Assembly (NCBI GenBank): GCA_021234155.1
Contig: JAJEKV010000008.1
Span: forward strand, 9,972,740-10,036,739
Length of the DNA: 64,000 nt
Direction of reading: 5' to 3'
Origin: Isoetes taiwanensis
Taxonomy: Eukaryota; Streptophyta; Lycopodiopsida; Isoetales; Isoetaceae
How positions within the stretch are numbered: the stretch's first letter is position 1; each line of letters opens with the position of its first letter. Under the pieces are notes generated by a model, which made no database searches, was not told where the DNA came from, and was given only the letters and a program-made list of their open reading frames with translations. Below, one piece after another: positions 54,351-64,000 of the stretch. The position numbers were made by a program, and so were the translations under genes.

Positions 54351-54501
54351 AAGTGGGATGCCATAAAAAGTTTGTGATTTTACTTCGAAGCACTACTAGA
54401 TTCTCACATCACACATAAAGAACTGGTTGATGAAAGTCAAACATAATGTTTATGCACAACGAGTTGAGAAAGTTCAAACATTTACAAGTTGACATGTAAT
54501 G

Positions 54502-55385
54502 CTATCTACTCTCATACAATGCTATAGCATGGAGATTGCTCATGGCTTTGTCCCTCTCCCTCTTGGGGATCTTATGTGTCTTATCTCTTGCAATGTGACA
54601 AGTAGGATATGACCACACAACACAGTCCACCAATTCTCTTCTCACAAGGTCAGTAATATTTGTTTCCACTTTCTCTCCCAGTAGTTGGTGTACTTTTCCT
54701 TTAATTTGCTTTTCTTTTGCCTCCCAATGGGCTCCCAATATTGAACCTAGAATTTAGGACGCAGCTCTTCTCCATCAGGCATGGTGGTAGTAACCTCGCT
54801 GAGTGCCACTCCTAACCATATTGGACAATCTTCACTATCAAGCCTGACTAATATAAAGTAGCCTGAAAGATCAAACTCTGAAAAGGATCCTACTCTGAAA
54901 GATCAAACCACTTCGGCTTATACACCTTGCTTCCCACCCACCACTTGGAGCCATTGCTAGGACAAGCTTTCTTTGATGTGCTCGCTCCTTCAAAACCCTC
55001 CCATCTAGTCTCTATCAAGAAAGTATCTCTTAACCTCCCAACATATGGCTGCTCATTTTCTAAACACGTCATAACTTTTTTTCAATAATTGATCAGGAAT
55101 TCCATGTGACTTTGCTTGAGTGTTGATGTGTGCTTTCCCATCGAACCTTCCCCCAGTGTGTTATGTAGTCCCGGATGCCCTTTACCACACCTAAATAGTC
55201 ATCCCCAAGCCTTTGATCACACATGCTATCAGATGGATCCTCAGTTATGATACCCTCTGTAAAGACTGACTCGGTGCACGGGTGCACCAGCAAGCATTCA
55301 CACTTCCTCCATTGGAGCTCAAGGAATTGTCGTACAGTTGCCTTGCATTTCTCGATTTCAATTGCAGCTGTAAAGTGTTTATAAC
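54502..55385 (-). pseudogene. Second, divergent transposase-like relic, copy 2
   Basis: Longer version of 38204-38880. It retains GDDYLGVVKGIRDYITHWG (compare EGIQDYIKHWQ in the main transposase) and ENEQPYVGRLRDTFLIETRW before KWWVGSKVYKPKWFDLSE, then the IWLG / YWEP / YWERKW region. Several stops separate these blocks. Its minus orientation and low identity show that it is a different, older element than the one at 50.3-53.2 kb. Confidence 0.45.
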
Positions 55386-56063
55386 ATGCTTTAGAAATCT
55401 TTGGGCTTTTGACATTGCCTCCTTAAAAAAAATGCCACACTTATTGAGAAATCAAGAAGATGTCATATTAAAAAAATGGACCATCTTAACCTATACAAGA
55501 AAACATTAACATTATTTATTAACTCTTTTATTTGCATTATTTGCACGTTTGCACAAGCAGGATTTGATACTTTGGAGCAATTTCAGGCTATTCACATTGC
55601 AGATAGCTAGATTATCTATGCGTGTAGAGAGGAGAGCCTTAGAATCGTTAGATTTGATCTACAGTCTCTTAAATTGATGGAAATTCTAGCTTGGTCATGG
55701 GTTGCGTTTTGGGAAGTTATCCCACCTTGGGAAGCAATCAAATTGATTTATTAGAGAGCACAATTGAATTAATTTGTTCTTATCCAAAGAAAATTTTATA
55801 TCCAAAGATATGCTTGGCTTGAGTAATTTTGGAAATTCCTGGACCGATTTTTGGCTGGGCGTATCTTGAGAAATACGATGCAGGTTAATCCGCCTTAACC
55901 TTGTTTCAAGCTCTTTTCTTAACTAATTTGGGCTCCCTTCATGTTAATGGCTTGCAAAACGGTTCAATTCTTTACCCTTCATGTTCATATCTCAGGCTTA
56001 AAGAATCACACTTAGTTTTATGTATGGATTCTGGCATGGTAGGTTCCTACCTTCAATGGAAAT

Positions 56064-57049
56064 TACTTTTAAGATGTGCAGATAATGAACAATGTTTTTG
56101 AAAATTTGGTACCTGATGCTACTTATCACTGTGCAAACTTCAAGGCTAAGGAGTATTATTTACTCAATAGAGATATTGCATTAATACTCGGTGAAATTCA
56201 TTGCCGTCTTTGCATTTTCATTTCATACTATAAGGATGAAAAGCAAATAGGCAAATCATTCTGATGGGCTGCTTTTTTTACAGAACAATTTGATGGAGAC
56301 GATCTGATTCACTGGAGCTCTTGGTAATGTTTAGGAGACCTGTGCCATATAATGTATCTTCCATGGCTGCTTGGCTTAACATTTTCCAGGCGAGTGTTAT
56401 AGATTATCATGCTCCTTTGTCCTGAGATAATGAAGTCATTTTACATCTTATAAATGTTCGGTCTGGACAACTTGGGTTTGGTATCAATATCCACGAACTG
56501 CACATTATTGGTTTGTTTATGATCAAGCAGGCACATGGAGTTTGGAGCCTGGTTTGGCAACCATTCTGATTATAGAACATTTGCTACTGCTAGCAAAATT
56601 TGGATTCTCTTGCTTTGTTCCAGAGGTAATTGGCCGGGTTAAGAAACATAGACATTTATTTAAAGATTTCTGTAGAAACATAGAGAGGAGATTTTTGTAA
56701 GGACATGAAGAGCTAGGGCTTGGTGATTCTTTGAATCTATTCTGAGGAGACTAGAATAGCTCGAGATTGAGTAAGACAAATTGATTTATGCGGCTTTTGG
56801 CTGTTTGAGGCCTTGACATTGTGAATCGACAATTGCGGAAGATAATCATCAGAACAAATAAAACTTAACTGAAGTGGGTCGTGAATGGAAATGGACCGAT
56901 TTAGGCATTGAGTGAAACAATTTTGTGGTGCAACCAAGATCTAGAACCCACGTGCTGCACTATTTGTTGCAGGGAAAGGTAAGGTCCAGAAAATCGTCTG
57001 GATGTCGACGTTAAACAAAAAATGGAGCAATCTATAGTCAAATTATATA
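56064..57049 (+). pseudogene. Anoctamin-like pseudogene, copy 2
   Basis: Duplicate of 39569-40553 with few differences. It retains a TTATCATGCTCC phrase at about 56402 that copy 1 has lost, in line with the 20-kb copy, so that deletion is specific to copy 1. Confidence 0.75.
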
Positions 57050-60000
57050 CATTGAGCTCTTAACACCACTGAATAACTTCTTTAACTTGCATTGTATTTG
57101 CCTGGATTCTAATGTCAAAGATTTATTCGTCTAGAAGGCATATTTTCCTGGAGAACTGGCCTCCACCTGTTTTCCATGAGATCGTCAACGTTGTTTCTTC
57201 CATCTTTTTTCTCTAAGGTCTTTAATAAAATCTAGTTTGTTCGTTGGGTAAATGATATATTACTTCCCTTTCATGTAGGAGTTTATTTCGCTCAGGCTGG
57301 AATGGAGCATAAAACAAGATTGTTTTTGGCATGTTTATTTCGTTCAGGCTGGAATGGAGCATAAAACAAGATTGTTTTTGGCAATTCAAATCGGTGATTA
57401 TTGTCTTTGTAGCAAATATTTTTACATTTAAGTTGTTTTCCTATGTGGATGTAGATAGTAGTAGATTTCACTACTATACAACGTCTTGGGGGATCTTGCT
57501 TACAATTCTAAAGCTTCCACCAATAACCCCCAAGTTTGCAAGTGGAAAGGAAGCTTTGATAAACAAGATACAAGGTTGGCGTTGATAGAGATCAGGCATA
57601 CAGGAACATAAGTATGTTACAATGCTAGTTGTTTTATATGTTCATCTGTAGGTCATGCACATCTCACTCTACTCGTGGAACTGCCACAAGAGTGAGTGCA
57701 GAAGTGAAAGAAATAGAAATTGTATCCAAAATCATGGAGGAAGTAAGACCCACTTTGTCAAACCAGCAAAAGATGGTCCCTCAAGCCGTTGGTAACAAGA
57801 AATCTGTTTCCCTCGTGCTTAGATGCACTATTAGGATTTTAAAGACTATAAATGAAATCTGTTTCCCTCGTGCTTAGATGCACTATTAGGATTTTAAAGA
57901 CTATAAATGAAATCTGTTTCCCTCGTGCTTAGATGCACTATTACGATTTTTAAGACAATAAATGATCCTTGGACTGTCTATGTCATTGCATCTACAGGAC
58001 TTGCTGGTCGTATTTTTGGGGAACGACATTGCATTACTTTGCAGATGTCGATTTAGGTAGTGGAGACAAAGAAGCTCTTCTCAAAAAAGCTCTAATTCTC
58101 GAATTAATTGTATTGCAGACATGGAGAATTCTTTGTTTTTATATGCTTCTTATCCTTCTATCAGTAAGTTTAGCAAAAATTTTATCTGGCTAGCTTCGTG
58201 AACCCATTTGTGATGATTCCAATTTCTTTTCGTCCTCTGCCAAATCTCAATTGTCAAAAATATATTCAACCATCTATCTTGGTCAAACTTCTTTGTAGTC
58301 TTAGCCACTCTTCAACAACCAGTTACTTCCTTCATTATTTCGTTTTTAAACTGTAAGGGTATGGCACTACCTCAATAATTTAATCTTAAATCTACATACA
58401 ATGTCACTTGCAGCAATTTTGCCCTTGGTAATTTTTTGAGTTTCTTAAGCTTTTTATGGTCTGAGCAATCTTTCTTGAAGGTCTTCTAATTTCTAAAGGT
58501 CTTGGAATATTCTCTTTGCAGTTGTTTCCAGCTGCAATTTTTAAAATGGAAGAATCAGACACTCTTCAAAGAGCTTACCTTCGGGATTTTGGCATTTTGA
58601 AGTGTATGAGACGAAAATTCTGACAAATAATCTAGCCAACATTTTTGACAAAAATTTTGACGGAAATTCATGACGAATCGTCTGACGAAAATTCTGACGT
58701 TTTTGCGTCAGAAATGCTGAAGGTTTTGTAAAGTGTTTCTGACGAATTTTATGGCGCAAAACATGTTTTCTCTTGATTGACAAGATTTAGAACCTCCCTA
58801 AAATCATCCGTTTAAATCAAGAATGAGCCTACCGAACTTTGCTTTTTTACAATGGCTATGAAGCAAGACAAATTTAAAGTATAGCTTGGTGCTTTCTGTG
58901 CTATCGTAAACGTAAAGATGGAGACTAGTCTCCTAGCATTGAGAAAAATACCTTGTCTCTTTTGTACAGAAATACAAGAAAAATTGCATGCATCCTTCTA
59001 GAGCCTGTTGCTCGGGAAAAAAAGATCCTGAAGTTGTTATAGGGTAAGCTATTAGGAATGTGATTCCCAGTTTAGCAGCGATCGGTGTCAACCAGGAGCT
59101 AACTGGGAATCACAAACCATTTGGCTTACTCTAACAATATCATAATTGGGAAAAGATGTTTACCTTGAGCCTGTTGGAGGATCATTAGAGTTCAGAGTTC
59201 ATAGCTGCAGATGACTGATTCAACCTATAATCCAGACCCGATTGTGATTCCTGGATATTGGAGCATGAGACATGGCAGCATAAGAATGCACTACCGGAAT
59301 AAATCTTAACCCGATTATGATATCAAAAGCAAAACTTTTCTTGCAACACATAATCTTCGACATGCTACATTAGAATAAGAAAGTCTGGCACTTGAAGAGC
59401 ATAGAGAGGGCTTGCAGATAGATAGCATTTGTTTATGGCACATGACTCAGATATTTGAAGTGTTTATAACATATTTCTTATGTTGGACGCTATAGGTAGG
59501 CACAGTTTATTTTGATCAAAATGCTGCAAATGAGTCACAGCAGCCATGAGCGCAACAACCTCTTGGTATATTGGCCACAATTGAAGAAAACTCTGTTTGA
59601 AGATCCATCTCAGAAAGAGATATTGATGTTGGCGGTCTTAGCTTTTCTAAAAGATACGACAGACCAAACTTTACCAATTCTTAGCTATGCCTGGTAAATA
59701 ATCCATATAACCTAGGACTCCCTGCATGTATAGGGTATTGTTTATGTCAAAACCATGGTGCCATTGCAGGTACAAACCTTTTTCTTATCCTGGCATAGCT
59801 TTGTCAAGCTCAATTGCAGCAAACCAGTTAGCATCAGGGTTCCAGAAAGATGGTCATGAGTTAAAGATGGTCATGTGGGTGTTCCATCCATCTTCAAAAT
59901 CAGACACAACATGCCAGATTATACTGACACTACAGTAATCAATGCATGCCAATGTCGAAGGCACTGGAAACTGCTTCAATTTTTCCCACTCCAGTGCTTT

Positions 60001-62112
60001 TGATGTCCTATTAGCTGAGAAAAGTAATAGCGTATCTGGTGATATTAGAAAATTCTTTGCACTTGCACTGCACACATGAACACATCCACATGAACATGGT
60101 TTGCAAGGATTAATAATTGAATATTAAAGTAGGGAGAGAAAGAGACATCACATTTTTTGTTATTACTTGCTGATGCCAAATTACATGTGGTGATTGATAG
60201 CACGCCACACTTATAGAGAAGTCTAATGCTAAATGTAATAGGAAGCTTATCACCCTTATCTGGAGGGACAATACTTCAAGCTTATTGGGATCTCATGAGA
60301 AATGGCAATAACAAGCCGATTCTACAACAGTACTTGACTATACCCATTGGATCATATGTTATTTTCAGTTGAGGAAACTCGTCATAAACTTGTCATAAAC
60401 GGTTTAAAGAAAATGGAAGGGTTAGTACAAGATGAAAACCACACAGATGTTTATAACAGTTCAATATAAATCCTGACAAGGTGTTGTGCAGGTCTTCCCA
60501 GGTTAAAATATAGACCATCCATTAATAAATATCATTTATCTTCTTATGCCTCCCTTTTCAATGGAAGCAATGTGTTTGATAGATTGCTCAAATATAATGA
60601 TCTAATGACAGGCCACGAATACTTCAAGCCCCCAGGGCGCAATTCCCAAGCTATAAGTATTTAATTTACCTTATAATTTCAGAATATTGTTAGCACATTG
60701 TTCCACGAATATTAAGCAATATCTTTAGCAGAGGAAGGCAGATTTTGGGATTTTTTATACAGTCTATGATCTAACAAAGATCACCAGCAGAGAGAGCAGA
60801 TCAAAAAGTTGGGCGAAAGAAAGGAGCTTACAAAAGGCCATTATGTCACACCAGATTCTGAATTTCTGCTAAAAATCAATAGAACAGGGAGTGCCTAGCA
60901 GGCCTATTATTATGCATGGATACATAGAGCAGAGCACAAATGCAAAAGCAATTTTTTCAATTATCCCTCTTTTGGTCTTGAACCCAATGCCCATGTCTCA
61001 AACCTATGAAAGCACCATCCATGCTTATGAAAAAGTCTATATCTCCACTAACGATAGAAATACCAAAAAGAGACATACTTCCATCCTAAAAGACTTCGAA
61101 ACTGCTTGTGTTCTAAATGCATGGACTAAGAATACAAATGAGCCAAAAATATTGGCTCCTACCTAAATACAGTACCTTGAAAAGCCCATCATACAGATAA
61201 AGACCGATCAGTCTGCAATCTGGGTTAGCAATGCCAATGTAGATCATCATTTCAGAAGTTAATTGCATATTGAGATTACCCACAGGGATCAAACTACAAA
61301 CTCTATGTATCTATTGTCTGTTGTCTATGTGTCTATCTATTGTCTGAAACATCACCCAATGCTCTGCTAAATAAAATGAAGAACATGTAGGAAGAAGTAA
61401 TTTGGCTATATCATATAGAAGAACATGTAGGAAATAAGTAATTTGGCTATATCATATTTCTTACTGGTTTCCTGAACTGACATAATGGCAAATGACATCT
61501 GGAAGCACTTGCTCCGTTGAAAATCAATAACACGTCAGCTCCTTTACCCTGAAATCATAATCCTCAACATGTTCAAAGTTAATGATGTGTGTGGAATAAG
61601 TATGATGTGGAGCTAGTCCTTTTTGCATCCTCCAAGGGATCAGCTTCTACTCAAAATTCTGAGCATATAGAAACTGCATTTGGACTCCAATAGGAACTGG
61701 GGAGTAGGAACAATCTGAGGTGCCAAATTCTGCATGTTAGGCGTTTTGTCTTCCTAAAATGCTAGTTCTATAACATTATAAACAGTCTCAAGGTATCAAA
61801 TCTGGTCTGAACTATACCGAGAGCATGTATGACTTTTACTTACAAGGTCCTCCGTATCTGGAACCAACATGGCAATTTGCAGGCCCAATCATGTTGAGAT
61901 CTGGACATAAACGCTGGAAATCATAAACCAAACACTCACCTTGAAGCGTCTTCGCTCCACGGCCCTTGTATAAAACCTAAATCGTGAGGAGTTGAAACGA
62001 TATCTAAATATATCTGAGATCCTCAAATAAATAAAATATAATAAGATCTCATAAAATAAAATAAGATCTAATAAAATAAAATGAGTATTCGCTAAAAATA
62101 GGGAAAAGGACC
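57050..62112. other. Gene-free duplicated stretch, copy 2
   Basis: Counterpart of 40554-45477. Copy-specific changes: a 52-bp tandem duplication at 57281-57384 (GTTTATTTCG.TCAGGCTGG), and three instead of two units of the 55-bp repeat (57799, 57854, 57909). No gene recognised. Confidence 0.4.
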
Positions 62113-62123
62113 TTTATAAATAG
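62113..62123 (+). promoter_or_regulatory. TATA box of the mannanase gene
   Basis: TTTATAAATAG 40-50 bp before the ATG at 62163, a usual core-promoter distance with a short leader. Confidence 0.65.
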
Positions 62124-62162
62124 TTATTATTTAAGCTGCAAAGGTCATCACGTACTAAACAA

Positions 62163-63416
62163 ATGGCCTTCAAGCGACTTTGCAACATCATTGTTGTTGG
62201 TGGCATCTTCTTACTATATGCACTTGCAACTGTAGCTTATGGTGCATATGACGTTGACCACCATCCAAACCATACTGGAAGCCACCCTAATGATTCCGAA
62301 CACCACACTTATGCTCAAAGTAGTGGCTGGGTTCGCGTCAATGGCACCGAGTTTTCTCTCAATGGTCGACCTTTCTATGTTAATGGATTTAATGGTTTCT
62401 GGTTGCCTTACATGGCCCAAGATCGCCAGAATTGGCCAGAGATAACTTCTTTCTTAGAGAGAGCACGTGATATAGGATTTAATGTATTTCGTACAAATGG
62501 TTGGAGAAACGGAGTTGATGATCCAGATGCATGGCAAACAAGCCCTGGTCATTATAATAATTCTGCAATGTTGGGCTTGGATTATGTAATTTCTGAGGCC
62601 AAAAGGCTTGGCTTTAAGGTGCTCATCCCTTTTGGTAACAATTGGCCAGATTATGGTGGCAAACTCCTTTACGTTCAATGGGCAAATGGATCTCAATGGG
62701 GTCTTCATCCTGAAGATCAATTCTTTACAGATGAGAGAACAAAAGGTCTTTTCAAAAATTATATAAATATGCTCCTAAATAGAGTTAATTACTTCACTGG
62801 AGTAAAATATAGTCAAGAGCCAACTATTTTCTCTTGGGAGCTTTTGAATGAGCCACGATGTCATAGTGATCCTTCTGGTCGTGCAATGGAGGCATGGACC
62901 AATGAGATTTCAGCTTTTGTGAAGTCTATAGATAATCCGCATTTACTTTCTAATGGGGCAGAAGGATTTTACATCAATCCATATGAAAGACTGAATGGAG
63001 AAGATCCTCGTCCAGGGATCGATTTCGTTAGGCACAATCTAAACCCAAGCATTGATTATGCTTCAGCTCATTTTTATCCTAAATGGATGCTTTGGATACG
63101 TACTTTGGAAGGCCAACTGAGATATGCACGAGATTGGGTTGCTGAGCACAAGTATGATGCCCATGTAACATTGAAAAAACCTGTCTTGTTTGGGGAGTTT
63201 GGCCTTGGGAACTCAAACCTGCAAGAGAAGCTCGTGTTTTTTCATGATGTTTTTCAAGATATATTTGGAGGTGCAGATCCGGCAACGGGAGGTTGCATAT
63301 GGGTGTTATATGGTGATACAATACCACCTCGTGATTGGGAATCAAATGGTATTGTTGTTCGAATTGGTGAACTTGAACATGCTGGTTACTCTGGTCAACG
63401 TGGACCTTCAAAGTAA
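62163..63416 (+). CDS. Mannan endo-1,4-beta-mannosidase (GH5 family)
   Basis: A single uninterrupted frame of 417 residues with an N-terminal signal peptide (hydrophobic GGIFLLYALATVAYG, cleavage near 27), so a secreted, cell-wall-acting enzyme that would cut the backbone of mannans and glucomannans. After a His/Asn-rich linker the GH5_7 barrel begins at VNGTEFSLNGRPFYVNGFN. FRTNGWRNG, FKVLIPFGNNWPDYGG and WELLNEPRC (acid/base Glu230) follow, then SAHFYPKW and PVLFGEFGLG (nucleophile Glu345). Length and motif order suit plant MAN proteins. Odd points: there are no introns, although plant MAN genes usually have several, which suggests intron loss or a retrocopy. No poly-A is seen downstream; instead a T-run lies at about 63546-63563. 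The 5' end is duplicated at 45528. Confidence 0.95.
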   Translation: MAFKRLCNIIVVGGIFLLYALATVAYGAYDVDHHPNHTGSHPNDSEHHTYAQSSGWVRVNGTEFSLNGRPFYVNGFNGFWLPYMAQDRQNWPEITSFLERARDIGFNVFRTNGWRNGVDDPDAWQTSPGHYNNSAMLGLDYVISEAKRLGFKVLIPFGNNWPDYGGKLLYVQWANGSQWGLHPEDQFFTDERTKGLFKNYINMLLNRVNYFTGVKYSQEPTIFSWELLNEPRCHSDPSGRAMEAWTNEISAFVKSIDNPHLLSNGAEGFYINPYERLNGEDPRPGIDFVRHNLNPSIDYASAHFYPKWMLWIRTLEGQLRYARDWVAEHKYDAHVTLKKPVLFGEFGLGNSNLQEKLVFFHDVFQDIFGGADPATGGCIWVLYGDTIPPRDWESNGIVVRIGELEHAGYSGQRGPSK

Positions 63417-64000
63417 TTAGTCAAAGTGATAACCACTTTTTTAGGTGCATAGCTAGTTGCTGAATTGATATACCATTTTTAAGGCGCATTGGCAGCTGTT
63501 GAATTGATATATAATGAACACCTATGTTTAATAGATATTTATGCTTTTTTTTTTTTTTTTTGGTTCCACTTTATTTGAACTTATTATGTAACTCACTTTG
63601 AGATCTAATGGTTCTTATTGCTTACTAGTTTCTAGCTTATATAGTATGCTTGGTCCATATAGGTGCATATTTGTTCTTTAACAGAGACAAGCGAGCATCT
63701 GGTGTCTAGAATCGACTAAGATAGTGGTCCCATACTTGTTGAGCAACATTGGCCTCCAGTTCTAAACACTTGACTGTTTGAAAACTTGACTATTTGAAAA
63801 CTTAACTTTTAGCATCCCTAACAAGCTAGATGTATAGATGAAGTGACTCTCAATAGCTAGGAGTCTTCGTCTCTTTCATATCCACCAACATATCTAGCCT
63901 TTAGCTATATGAATAGCCAATTTCATTTGGATAGACCAAGCCATATCTGAACTTATCCCACATTTGTTAGATCTCTTTTTTGAACTTACCCCATATTTGT
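63417..64000. other. Downstream region of the mannanase gene
   Basis: A diverged direct repeat (TTGCTGAATTGATATA / GCTGTTGAATTGATATATA at about 63455-63515), an AT-rich 3' end and an 18-bp T-run. No further gene is seen to the end of the window. Confidence 0.5.

Larger units (their letters stand above)
49796..62479. repeat. Segmental duplication, copy 2
   Basis: Collinear with 33303-45844. It starts at GGACGGAATGGAGG after unrelated sequence (GTGTTTGCCCCAAAAAAAT) and, unlike copy 1, continues without a break into the rest of the mannanase gene. It is the original location of the mannanase end of the segment; copy 1 is the original location of the left end. Confidence 0.95.

Noticed and set aside
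54890-55072. BAH domain of a chromomethylase (ENEQPYVGRLRDTF)
   Set aside because: The resemblance is limited to a few residues, while the downstream order of Trp-rich blocks fits the transposase C-terminus better.

Overview
The window is nuclear DNA of a land plant, probably a seed plant and perhaps a gymnosperm. Evidence: a CYP71-clan P450 with the usual single intron, a GH5 endo-mannanase, pentatricopeptide and F-box/kelch relics, an anoctamin-like relic, Ty1/copia and Ty3/gypsy pieces, a LINE, a tRNA-derived SINE and several MITEs. Gene density is very low. Only two protein genes look intact: the P450 (minus, 13988-15623) and the mannanase (plus, 62163-63416). Almost everything else is decayed or mobile. 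The taxonomic call is an inference.

1-24.3 kb: a degenerate tandem array (about 0.6-2.6 kb), a LINE relic, a fragment of the large element described below, PPR and kelch pseudogenes, small DNA transposons, the intact P450, a truncated P450 duplicate cut by a gypsy element, a Pack-type element carrying a Nodulin-like fragment, an anoctamin pseudogene, a copia RT relic, a 436-bp satellite and the 5' half of a copia element.

24.4-37.2 kb: the main find. Sequence 24410-37163 (12,754 bp) behaves as one large DNA transposon. It has inverted ends starting AACCATC and a 4-bp direct repeat TGGG. It sits inside a SINE that itself sits inside a copia element, so the two halves of the SINE and of the copia element now lie 12.8 kb apart. 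The element carries on the plus strand a transposase-like protein with an RNase-H-like D/D/D pattern (the domain I know as DUF7869). On the minus strand it carries an LNG-type NIF/FCP1-like phosphatase, a decayed multi-exon gene with ParB-like and DNA-methyltransferase-like segments, a coiled-coil/acidic protein and a second acidic protein. Its non-coding gaps, and no other part of the window that I noticed, hold some two dozen copies of a 13-bp palindrome of the type CACGCCWGGCGTG. One intronic array has steps of 32, 42 and 52 bp.

33.3-62.5 kb: a tandem segmental duplication. Copy 1 is 33303-45844 and copy 2 is 49796-62479, separated by about 3.95 kb of unrelated DNA. It repeats the right arm of the large element, the copia 3' half, a second transposase-like relic, an anoctamin relic and the 5' end of the mannanase gene. 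Copy 2 runs on into the complete mannanase; copy 1 ends after 106 codons. A 322-bp MITE sits in copy 1 only, so copy 2 preserves the empty site.

The intact genes do not form a pathway together. The window is best read as a stratified record of insertions, one duplication and decay around two working genes.
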